Assembly (NCBI GenBank): GCA_017619375.1
Contig: JAFZSL010000075.1
Span: 124,001 to 188,000, forward strand
Reading direction: 5' to 3'
DNA from: Prevotella sp.
GTDB taxonomy: Bacteria > Bacteroidota > Bacteroidia > Bacteroidales > Bacteroidaceae
Length of the DNA: 64,000 bases
Both the position numbers and the translations under genes were made by a program. Each line of letters starts with the position of its first letter. Within the stretch, counting starts at the first letter, position 1. Positions 49,961-57,666 of this stretch are shown one piece after another. The notes below the pieces were generated by a model. That model did no database searches. It was not told the DNA's origin and saw only the letters and a program-made list of their open reading frames with translations.

Positions 49961-50859
49961 GATTCTTTGACTGCTATGGCGTCGTGGCATACCTCTGCGG
50001 CTTCTCTGTCGGGAAGGCAGTGGAGGATGTATATTTTTGTTGTCTCGACTATTTTTGACACGGTGTCACCCATGCGATGATACATCTTGTCCCATTTCAA
50101 TCCGGAGCATGAGGGTAGCACGGAGGTGAAACCTTCGATGGGAGTAAGGCGTTCCACCCAGTTGTGGTCATCGCGGTCTATGCGTGTCAATGCACCCAAT
50201 CTTGCCTTGATGTTCCTGTAGCATGGGGTCTTGCCACTCCAAGGACTGCCAAAGATGTATGCCTTTCCGTCGATGATGCGGATGATGGGGTTGTCGTCGT
50301 TCATCAAATCGCAGTCAGGTATGTAGCGTAGCCAGTTGCTCACTTGGGTGGACTTGCCTGTTCCGCTCGCGGCGTGGAAAGCATACCCATAGCCGTTTTT
50401 CCTGACCAAGGAGGCATGTATGAGCAATGTGTCTTTGAAACTACCTGCAATGGAATAACCCATCATCATGGCATTGTGGATGCCGTAGCTTCGCATGTCG
50501 AAATTGCCTTTGAGGGCGCATTTTATTTCATTACCGTATTCGCTGGCTTGCAGCAGGCAGCATTCTATGCCTTTCAAGTCTTTGAAAATGAATTGGTGAC
50601 CTCCACCTATCATCTCGTCGACGATGACGTGGCCGTTGCCGGTTTCAAAATCACGTATTCTCTCTCTTTCGTTTTTTCCCAAAGGTTTGAGGTCGTCGTC
50701 GACGGTGAGTTCATACAACAGTTCGTGTCCTTCGGCGCTGTCCACGAGAAAAGGATAGCACGACCGAAGCAGGTTCATGTTGTTATGGGTGGTGTCGAGG
50801 AAATTGACTTTCACATAGTGCTCACCTATGCAGAAAAACCTTGTTTCTGGATTGTTCAT
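49957..50859 (-). CDS. HPr-kinase-like P-loop protein
   Basis: This 300-residue protein has a C-terminal half like HPr kinase/phosphorylase: LLIHASLVRKNGYGYAFHAA, then Walker A SGTGKST (165-171), a short LMNDDNPI acidic block and FGSPWSGKTPCYRN. The N-terminal ~140 residues differ from true HprK. Homologues of this type, near PqqD-like proteins, occur in lasso-peptide and other peptide-modification clusters as peptide kinases; the substrate here is unknown. It overlaps the peptidase gene by ATGA and lies 24 bp after the secreted-protein gene. Confidence 0.85.
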   Translation of the reverse strand: MNNPETRFFCIGEHYVKVNFLDTTHNNMNLLRSCYPFLVDSAEGHELLYELTVDDDLKPLGKNERERIRDFETGNGHVIVDEMIGGGHQFIFKDLKGIECCLLQASEYGNEIKCALKGNFDMRSYGIHNAMMMGYSIAGSFKDTLLIHASLVRKNGYGYAFHAASGTGKSTQVSNWLRYIPDCDLMNDDNPIIRIIDGKAYIFGSPWSGKTPCYRNIKARLGALTRIDRDDHNWVERLTPIEGFTSVLPSCSGLKWDKMYHRMGDTVSKIVETTKIYILHCLPDREAAEVCHDAIAVKES

Positions 50860-50883
50860 TGTCTATTTTTGGATGAATTGGTT

Positions 50884-51447
50884 TCAATGGCGTGGAGGAA
50901 CGGTGGGAGGGAGGTCGTTGTCGTTGTTGTTTCCCTTGCGTGTTGATTCCAGTTTGCCTGTCTTTTTCTTCTTCTTCGACTTCTCTGCACGCTTGACTGC
51001 CTTTTCGTCAATCACAAGCTCTTGCTCTTGTATGTTGTCTGAGGGCTCTGCATGGAATTTGAATTCCTCTTCGTCGATCAAGCGGATGTCGAAATGCTTG
51101 GGGTGCTTTTTGCTGCCATTGAGTTTCTTGCGCATCTTGGCCATCTTTTTCAAAATGTCCTTTTCATTTGTCGCATAGGTCACAAAACACGTGCGTGAGG
51201 TCATGCCTTGTTGCGCAAGGTAGTTGCTCAGTTGGCTGGAGTAATTGCCTCGCTTTACCAGGAAGCCGGTCTTGTCTGCCACCCAGGCGCTGTCGACGAT
51301 TTGAATCTCTGTGATGTACACCACGGAGTCGATGAAGGAGGCTGAAGTGCCGAAGATGTAAATGGGCGTGCATCGTTCCTTCCCTTGCACATGCATGCAG
51401 CATAATGCCAAGGAACAAAGGATGAATGCGAAAAGTTTTTTTCTCAT
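50884..51447 (-). CDS. Secreted protein of the HprK-PqqD cassette, unknown family
   Basis: This is a 187-residue protein with a signal peptide (MRKKLFAFILCSLALCCMHVQ). The body has alternating beta/alpha segments (PIYIFGTSASFIDSVVYITE, TCFVTYATNEKDILKKMAKM), then a long Lys/Glu-rich tail (KRAEKSKKKKK) ending in PTVPPRH. I know no domain. It is the first gene of the cassette with the kinase-like, peptidase-like and PqqD genes, 106 bp after the primary sigma factor gene. It could be a target or partner of these, but this is inference. Confidence 0.75.
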   Translation of the reverse strand: MRKKLFAFILCSLALCCMHVQGKERCTPIYIFGTSASFIDSVVYITEIQIVDSAWVADKTGFLVKRGNYSSQLSNYLAQQGMTSRTCFVTYATNEKDILKKMAKMRKKLNGSKKHPKHFDIRLIDEEEFKFHAEPSDNIQEQELVIDEKAVKRAEKSKKKKKTGKLESTRKGNNNDNDLPPTVPPRH

Positions 51448-51493
51448 CAGGGTTTGTTGATTCCTTGTTACCTTAAAAAAATAATACCATCAT

Positions 51494-51537
51494 GGACGGA
51501 AAGACCCCGAAAGGTCCCCGAAAGTCCCTCCTTCCGG
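51494..51537. repeat. Intergenic word repeat (CTTTCGGGG type)
   Basis: On the minus strand, ACTTTCGGGG, CCTTTCGGGG and TCTTTCC follow one another between rpoD and the secreted-protein gene. It is not a hairpin and does not code. Confidence 0.5.
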
Positions 51538-51553
51538 CATGTCCACTCCCGGG

Positions 51554-52420
51554 TCATTGGCCGAGGTAGGTCTTCAGGAGTTTGTTCTTCGTGTTGTGGC
51601 GAAGCCGGCGGATGGCTTTTTCCTTGATTTGCCTGACACGCTCCCTTGTAAGGCCGAATTTCTCTCCTATTTCCTCCAACGTCATCTCGGGTTGGTTGAT
51701 GCCGAAGAAGGCTTCTATGATGCGACGCTCGCGCTCGCTCAGCGTCAGCAAGGCACGGTTGATTTCGTTTCGAAGAGACTCCATCACCAGTTCCGTGTCT
51801 GCCATGGGGGAGTCGGCGTTCGGCAGGATGTCGAGCAGGCTGTTGCCCTCTTCTCCTTCCACGAAAGGAGCGTCAACGGAGATGTGCCGTGTGTTCACTT
51901 TCAGGGCGTCCTCTATCTTGTCTTCGGGCAAGTCCACGCTGGCTGCTATCTCGTCGATGCTTGGCCGGCGTTCGTGCTCCTGCTCGAATTGGTTGAGGAT
52001 CTTGTTGATCTTGTTCACCGAGCCCACTTGGTTGAGGGGGAGCCTCACGATGCGGCTCTGCTCGGCGATGGCTTGCAGTATGCTTTGCCGAATCCACCAG
52101 ACTGCATATGAGATGAACTTGAACCCACGTGTCTCGTCGAATTTCTCGGCGGCTTTGATGAGTCCCAGATTGCCCTCGTTGATGAGGTCTGGAAGGCTGA
52201 GCCCGTGGTTTTGATACTGCTTGGCTACAGAGACAACGAAACGAAGGTTTGCACGGGTGAGCTTCTCCAAGGCTTGGCGGTCACCTTTCCTGATGCGTTG
52301 GGCAAGTTCCACTTCCTCTTCCACGGAAATTAACTCTTCCCGGCCTATTTCTTGCAGATACTTGTCGAGGGAGGCGCTCTCTCGATTCGTAATCGATTGC
52401 GTGATTTTCAGTTGTCTCAT
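51554..52420 (-). CDS. rpoD: Primary sigma factor RpoD (Bacteroidota type)
   Basis: This 288-residue sigma-70 protein lacks the long region 1.1 found in Proteobacteria, as is usual for Bacteroidota. Region 1.2 starts in [16 protein letters not shown]; region 2 has [20 protein letters not shown] ([16 protein letters not shown]) and [19 protein letters not shown] (core binding, -7 melting). Region 3 and a region 4 helix-turn-helix ([20 protein letters not shown]) complete it. It should recognise the TTTG/TAnnTTTG promoters seen across this window. A consensus promoter lies directly upstream. Confidence 0.96.
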   Translation of the reverse strand: MRQLKITQSITNRESASLDKYLQEIGREELISVEEEVELAQRIRKGDRQALEKLTRANLRFVVSVAKQYQNHGLSLPDLINEGNLGLIKAAEKFDETRGFKFISYAVWWIRQSILQAIAEQSRIVRLPLNQVGSVNKINKILNQFEQEHERRPSIDEIAASVDLPEDKIEDALKVNTRHISVDAPFVEGEEGNSLLDILPNADSPMADTELVMESLRNEINRALLTLSERERRIIEAFFGINQPEMTLEEIGEKFGLTRERVRQIKEKAIRRLRHNTKNKLLKTYLGQ

Positions 52421-52443
52421 ATAGCATTAATCTAAAGTGGATG

Positions 52444-52475
52444 CAAAAATACGGACTTTTTCGGAAAATAGCAAA
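52444..52475 (-). promoter_or_regulatory. Promoter of rpoD
   Basis: Minus-strand TTTG (52472-52475) and TATTTTTG (52444-52451) are 20 bp apart, a full consensus match. The leader would be about 15-20 nt. Confidence 0.8.
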
Positions 52476-52501
52476 CAAATGCGCAAATATTTGCGCATTT
52501 G
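52476..52501. promoter_or_regulatory. 26-bp perfect palindrome touching the rpoD promoter
   Basis: CAAATGCGCAAAT (52476-52488) is followed directly by its inverse (52489-52501). It abuts the -33 element, so it is placed like an operator for a dimeric regulator. It lacks a loop and a T-run, so a terminator for htrA is less likely. Confidence 0.7.
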
Positions 52502-52555
52502 CTTGTTTTTGGGTGTGTTCTCGTTTATGTCGGTGTTGTTTTCCCGACTTGTGAA

Positions 52556-53989
52556 TCAGTCGTTGAGCGAGAATCCGATGTATTTCTTCTTGCCAGTGGG
52601 ATAGATGCCTTGGATGTAAATGACGGCGTCTTTGCTGCCAGAGGCTTCCTTCACCGCTTTCTGCAGGTCGTCGATGGTCTTCATGGGCTCTTCGTTCACC
52701 TTTTGGATGATGAAGCCTTTGGTCAAACCTTCATCGGCAAGTTTGCCCTTGTTCACCTTGGTGATTTCAAGGCCGTAGCTGATGCCGAGTTGCTTCTTCT
52801 GCTCGTCGGTGATTTCACGGAAATTGGCACCAAGCACGTCGAGGTCGGCAGACTTCACCACGTCGGTGTTGCCCTGCATGTTCTTCAGTGTAGCAGTCTT
52901 CTCCTTCTTCACTTTCTTGTGCAAGTATGTCACTTTCACTTTCTCACCCGGACGCTTGTTGGCCAGGATTTCCTGAAGCTCGGCCATCTTGGTCACCTTC
53001 TTGCCGTCGATGGCGGTGATGATGTCGCCTTTTTCCAATCCAGCCTCTTCACCGGCTCCGCCTTCTTCCACATCGCTGACATAGACGCCTTCGTTGGTTC
53101 CAAAGTCGACCTCTTCACCCTTCGCCTTCTGCTCGTCGATGTATCGATGGGCATCCATTCCCTTGATGGCCAGGATGGCGCGCTGTACGGTACCGTATTT
53201 CTTCAAGTCGTCCACCACCTTGTTCATGATGGTGGTTGGGATGGCAAAGCCATAACCGCTGTAACTGCCTGTCTGGGAGTAAAGCATGGCGTTGATGCCC
53301 ACAAGTTCACCTTGGGAGTTGACAAGGGCGCCGCCGGAGTTGCCTTGGTTGATGGCGGCATCAGTTTGGATGAATGATTCCACGCCATTGGCATAGAGGG
53401 AGCGGGCCTTGGCGCTGACGATGCCGGCAGTCACCGTGGAGTTGAGGTTGAAGGGGTTGCCCACGGCAATCACCCATTCGCCGACTTTGAGTTTCTCGGA
53501 GTCGCCTACGGTGAGGAACGGCAGGTTCTTTCCGTCCACTTTGATGAGGGCAAGGTCCGTTGTCTTGTCAGCACCAATGATTCGTGCGGGGAATTCTCTG
53601 TTGTCATTCAGCGTGACAGTAAGTTCGTCGGCACCATCGACGACGTGGTTGTTGGTGACGATGTATCCATCGGAGGAGATGATGACCCCGGAGCCGCTGG
53701 CTTCCCGCTTGGGGGTTTGCACCTTGCGCTGCTGTTTCTGGCCGTTGCCGGGATTGCCGAAGAAACCGAAGGGGTCGAAGTCGAAGAAGTCGCTGAACGG
53801 ATCTTCCATTTCCACGGTTCTCACTTTGGAGTTTTGCACGTACTTGATGTGTACCACTGCCGGCACGGCTTTTTCGGCGGCATAGGTCAGGTCCACTGGA
53901 CCTTCGTTGGCGGCACTCAGCGTCCCAGCTGTAAGGATGAAGGCAAGTGCCATGCCTGCTGTTCTCATGCTTTGCTTGTTTGTTTTCAT
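52556..53989 (-). CDS. HtrA/DegP-type periplasmic serine protease
   Basis: This 477-residue Do-family protease has a signal peptide (ends LSAANEG), then a protease domain with triad H115 (IVTNNHVVDGA), D145 (TTDLALIK) and S218 (NQGNSGGAL). Two PDZ domains follow, one from ~residue 330 (GDIITAIDGKKVTKMAELQ) and one at the end (EPMKTIDDLQKAVKEA). It degrades or refolds damaged envelope proteins. A loop rich in Phe/Gly/Gln (residues 63-90) is the family's regulatory LA loop. The longer frame adds 51 residues without signal character and is rejected. Confidence 0.95.
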   Translation of the reverse strand: MKTNKQSMRTAGMALAFILTAGTLSAANEGPVDLTYAAEKAVPAVVHIKYVQNSKVRTVEMEDPFSDFFDFDPFGFFGNPGNGQKQQRKVQTPKREASGSGVIISSDGYIVTNNHVVDGADELTVTLNDNREFPARIIGADKTTDLALIKVDGKNLPFLTVGDSEKLKVGEWVIAVGNPFNLNSTVTAGIVSAKARSLYANGVESFIQTDAAINQGNSGGALVNSQGELVGINAMLYSQTGSYSGYGFAIPTTIMNKVVDDLKKYGTVQRAILAIKGMDAHRYIDEQKAKGEEVDFGTNEGVYVSDVEEGGAGEEAGLEKGDIITAIDGKKVTKMAELQEILANKRPGEKVKVTYLHKKVKKEKTATLKNMQGNTDVVKSADLDVLGANFREITDEQKKQLGISYGLEITKVNKGKLADEGLTKGFIIQKVNEEPMKTIDDLQKAVKEASGSKDAVIYIQGIYPTGKKKYIGFSLND

Positions 53990-54422
53990 TTTGATGTATG
54001 TGATTGATGTATACGCTTGTCTCATATGGGGAGAGGGCGGCATATGGTGATGTTGCCCGGCCTCCCGTAATGCGAATGCAAATATAGACCCAAAATTTGT
54101 TAATTGATGATTTCCATGATAATATTTGTCCTCTTTTAACAAACATTCAAGTAGTGTTAACTATCATATGGATGTTTTAAATACTATTTTACGTTTCTTC
54201 ACGCCATGTAGGGCATGACTATGGTGACATTTTGTCATCATCACGGACGTGGGCAGATGACATGTGGCTTCCTGGCATTCTTGTGTTGCTGGTTTCATGG
54301 TCTTCAAAAACAATCAAAGCGCCATTCAAAAGTAATTTTTCTCGTTTTTTTACCACGGTTTCATTTTTTTTCCGTATTTTTGTCGGTTGAAAACATTCAA
54401 AATTAAAAAAAGGTATCTTCAG
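53990..54422. other. Divergent intergenic region, htrA / C10 protease gene
   Basis: This is 433 bp. A minus-strand TATATTTG (54079-54086), without a good -33, may serve htrA. A plus-strand TATTTTTG (54375-54382), preceded by a T-run, may serve the C10 gene. The middle is AT-rich and I see no gene or RNA in it. Confidence 0.5.
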
Positions 54423-57400
54423 ATGAGGAAATTTGTTCTTTTCATCTTGCTCTGCTTGTGGGTGTCTTCCGCACTTTTGGCTGGGCCGGTAACTCAGCGC
54501 CGGGCCATGGAAATAGCTGCTCGTTTGGCTGTCGATGACGCATCTTCGCAACTTGATTGCAAATGGGCGGCAACAGAGTCGATGCCTTATTATGCGTTTG
54601 ACATTGGTGAAGAGAAAGGCTTTGTCCTCGTGGCAGGTGATGACCGCGTTTCTCCCATTCTGGGCTATTCTGACAAAGGTCATTTCGATTGGAATGAGAT
54701 GCCTCCTGCCTTGCGTGCATGGTTGGAAGCATATGGCGACCACCTTTCTCGAACTGGTGACAATGAAAATGGCGAGCCAATGCCATCCCCTTCAAGGGTG
54801 ATGGAGGTGCCACGCAATGCAATAGCCCCCCTGCTCTCAACGAATTGGAGCCAACAGGAGCCTTATTACAATAGCTGTCCCTATGTTGGTGGCGAATTTT
54901 GCAATACCGGTTGCGTGGCGACGGCGATGGCTCAGTTGATATATTACTTTCGAGCAAGTTGTCCGAAGACGCTTCAGGCAGAAATCGAAGGTTACACTTG
55001 CACCACGAATTGGCCCAACTTTGGATATGTTTCCGTCCCAAGTGTGCCAGAGGGGACTCCCATAGACTTCGACCATATGCTCGACAATTATATGGGAAGG
55101 GAGTCTGAAGTGGAGAAAAAAGCGGTTAGCGACTTCATGTACTATTGCGCCGCATCCATCGAAACAGAGTTCGTGCCACCCTCGACAGGTTCTTCTTCTT
55201 CAGCAAATTCTTATGACATTCCGTCTGCCTTGAAGAACTATTTCGGCTTTTCCAAGGATTGTTGTTTCAAGGAGCGCAGCGCCTATTCCATCGCCCAATG
55301 GGAGGAGATGATTTACAATGAAGTGAAGGCGGGAAGACCTGTCGTTTATCGAGGACGGTCGGAAAACTATTCTCATGCCTTCCTCATTGATGGATATGAT
55401 GGCGACATGCTCTACCACGTCAATTGGGGATGGGGTGGACTTTACAATGGCTATTACAACCTTTCCGTGCTCTCTTCAGTCGAGGGAAGTACGTCGAATG
55501 GATTCACCATGACGCAAGGCGCGCTTTTGGGAGCACAACCTGCTTATGAAGGGGATATGCTCCCAACCCTTTCTGCCTACGATTACACCCTCTCAGGCTT
55601 GACAATTGGATACACGGTGGCTAATTACACAGATGGGGCAGATGACTTCATGTTTGGCATCGCTGCTGTCATGGAGGATGAAACGATTCACTTGCTCAAG
55701 AGTACAGCCTTCTATTTTTCGATGCCGGACAGGACCACCCGCCCCATCTTGCTCACCTTGAACAAGTCGGACGTGAATTTGCCGAAGGGCGAATATGCAC
55801 TCAAACCCGTTTACAAACGCTATTCAGAGGAAACATGGAGGCTTGCCGACTGTTCTGACGAGTATCTCTTCCACCTTTCATGGGATGGTTCCACGCTGTC
55901 GCTTTCTTTGAATTCTCCTTCAAAGGGCAGGATATTCACCGCTGACGCATTCTCCTTCCCCGCCAATGCGGTCAAGGGGTCGAGAATACCTATCACCGCC
56001 ACCCTTACCTGCAGTGGGGGTGAGTATGGGGAAACGGTGTATCTCTTTGCCAGCACCACTTCTACGGCATCCACCTATGCCAGCAGGACCGGAGTGTATC
56101 TCAAGGATGGGGAGCAATGCGAAGTCACTCTCTCATTCACCCCTTCAACTACGGGCAAATACAAAGTGTGGATTGCCACGGATACACAAGGGACGATGTC
56201 TATTGGCGGATGCACGGTGGATGTGTCCGAATCCTCCAGCAATGGTGAATTATCGGTCGTGGGTTATCAGGTGGACAATGCTGTGAAGTCGGGAGAGTGG
56301 AACACGGTCTATGGGAAGATTCTCAAGGGGACCATCACATTGAAAAACATTGGGGCGTCCCTCTATTCCGACATCATCACGCTATGGTTGATGAAGGGTT
56401 CCACCAAGTCTTATTACCAGGGGTCGTCGAGCAACAAGATGCTTGTCACCCTTGCACCAGGCGAGACCATGACGATGAATTATGCCTACGATGAGGGAGA
56501 GACCGGGAAATATTACCAGTTGTGGCTGATGAAGGGCAATGCGCTCATCACCAATGGAAAAGTGAGATTTTTCCAACTCGTTCCTGGCATCACCACTTAT
56601 GAGGCTACGGGAAATTCAAAGAGCATCGCTCCCAACAGTGTTTTCAACGTGCCCGACGCGGTGTGTGCTGTTGACCTGGAGGGTGCCGGAGTGACAAAGT
56701 TGACTCCCAATGGCAATCCCAACACCATCTATTTCTTAGGAGAAAGTGATGTCGTCCCTTCGGGACTAAGTGACAATAACTTGGTGAAGTCAGGTGTGGC
56801 GGAAAAGGTCACTCTGGCTGATGGACATGCATTCTATACACCTCGCACTTTTTATGCCAATACCATCTCTTACACTCGGACGCCTCAGCGTCAGACCTCC
56901 GGGAAGGGAGGTTGGGAGACCATCGTCCTGCCTTTCGCCGTGCAAGAGGTGACCAATGTCACAGACAACAAGACCATAGACTGGTTCCATAGTTCGGTAG
57001 ACTCCAACAAGGACTTCTGGCTCAAGGAATATGCATTGCAAGACGTCGAGACGGGCGTGGCTTATTTCGACCATGTCGAGACGTTCCTACCGCACATCCC
57101 TTACCTCATCGCTGTGCCATCTTCCAAATGGGGGGCGACGCACGACCTCACCGGCAAGCAGTTGAGATTCTCTGCCAAAGGCGTGGAGGTCACCGCTGAT
57201 GCCCGACTGCTGTCAAGGACAAGTGTCTATCGTTTTGAAGGCACCTATGTGGAGAGGATGGTGGAGGATATGTTTGTGCTCAACGAACAAGGCACATCGT
57301 TTGTCAGGACGGGAAGTGCGTCGCTCATGCCTTTCAGGGCGTTTTTCGCTGAAAGCAATCCCGGCGGCACGCATGCCAATATCATCATTGGCGACTTTGA

Positions 57401-57572
57401 TGAAGCCACTTCCATCAAGACATTGCCTGCCATGGAGGAAGAGACCGTGGACATCCATACCCTGTCGGGCGTGAAGGTGCGAACGGTAAAGGTCAGGAAC
57501 GGAAATGTGGACACCGAGGGGCTGCCCAAGGGAATCTATCTGGTGCGTGGCAAGAAAATCATCGTGAGGTGA
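54423..57572 (+). CDS. C10 cysteine protease (streptopain family), T9SS cargo
   Basis: This is a 1049-residue secreted protein. A signal peptide (MRKFVLFILLCLWVSSALLA) is followed by a Spi-type propeptide (AFDIGEEKGFVLVAGDDRVS), then the mature C10 domain with catalytic Cys164 (FCNTGCVATAMAQ) and His318 (NYSHAFLIDGYDG), plus YHVNWGWGG. The rest consists of beta-sandwich-like modules. The end (VDIHTLSGVKVRTVKV, then LPKGIYLVRGKKIIVR) is a T9SS type A-like tail. Related enzymes (interpain, SpeB) cut host proteins. The longer frame adds 12 residues and is less likely. Confidence 0.94.
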   Translation: MRKFVLFILLCLWVSSALLAGPVTQRRAMEIAARLAVDDASSQLDCKWAATESMPYYAFDIGEEKGFVLVAGDDRVSPILGYSDKGHFDWNEMPPALRAWLEAYGDHLSRTGDNENGEPMPSPSRVMEVPRNAIAPLLSTNWSQQEPYYNSCPYVGGEFCNTGCVATAMAQLIYYFRASCPKTLQAEIEGYTCTTNWPNFGYVSVPSVPEGTPIDFDHMLDNYMGRESEVEKKAVSDFMYYCAASIETEFVPPSTGSSSSANSYDIPSALKNYFGFSKDCCFKERSAYSIAQWEEMIYNEVKAGRPVVYRGRSENYSHAFLIDGYDGDMLYHVNWGWGGLYNGYYNLSVLSSVEGSTSNGFTMTQGALLGAQPAYEGDMLPTLSAYDYTLSGLTIGYTVANYTDGADDFMFGIAAVMEDETIHLLKSTAFYFSMPDRTTRPILLTLNKSDVNLPKGEYALKPVYKRYSEETWRLADCSDEYLFHLSWDGSTLSLSLNSPSKGRIFTADAFSFPANAVKGSRIPITATLTCSGGEYGETVYLFASTTSTASTYASRTGVYLKDGEQCEVTLSFTPSTTGKYKVWIATDTQGTMSIGGCTVDVSESSSNGELSVVGYQVDNAVKSGEWNTVYGKILKGTITLKNIGASLYSDIITLWLMKGSTKSYYQGSSSNKMLVTLAPGETMTMNYAYDEGETGKYYQLWLMKGNALITNGKVRFFQLVPGITTYEATGNSKSIAPNSVFNVPDAVCAVDLEGAGVTKLTPNGNPNTIYFLGESDVVPSGLSDNNLVKSGVAEKVTLADGHAFYTPRTFYANTISYTRTPQRQTSGKGGWETIVLPFAVQEVTNVTDNKTIDWFHSSVDSNKDFWLKEYALQDVETGVAYFDHVETFLPHIPYLIAVPSSKWGATHDLTGKQLRFSAKGVEVTADARLLSRTSVYRFEGTYVERMVEDMFVLNEQGTSFVRTGSASLMPFRAFFAESNPGGTHANIIIGDFDEATSIKTLPAMEEETVDIHTLSGVKVRTVKVRNGNVDTEGLPKGIYLVRGKKIIVR

Positions 57573-57573
57573 T

Positions 57574-57624
57574 GTCCTTAAAGGCCTTAAGGTCCTTAGT
57601 GTCCTTAAGGCGCTTAAAGCCTTA
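57574..57624. repeat. Intergenic word repeat (CCTTAAGG type)
   Basis: GTCCTTAAAGG, CCTTAAGGTCCTTAG, GTCCTTAAGG and CGCTTAAAGCC follow one another between the C10 protease and phosphoesterase genes. The words are themselves palindromic. Confidence 0.6.
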
Positions 57625-57666
57625 TTGCAAGAATCTTTTATTGGAAATAATATAAATGAATAGGAT

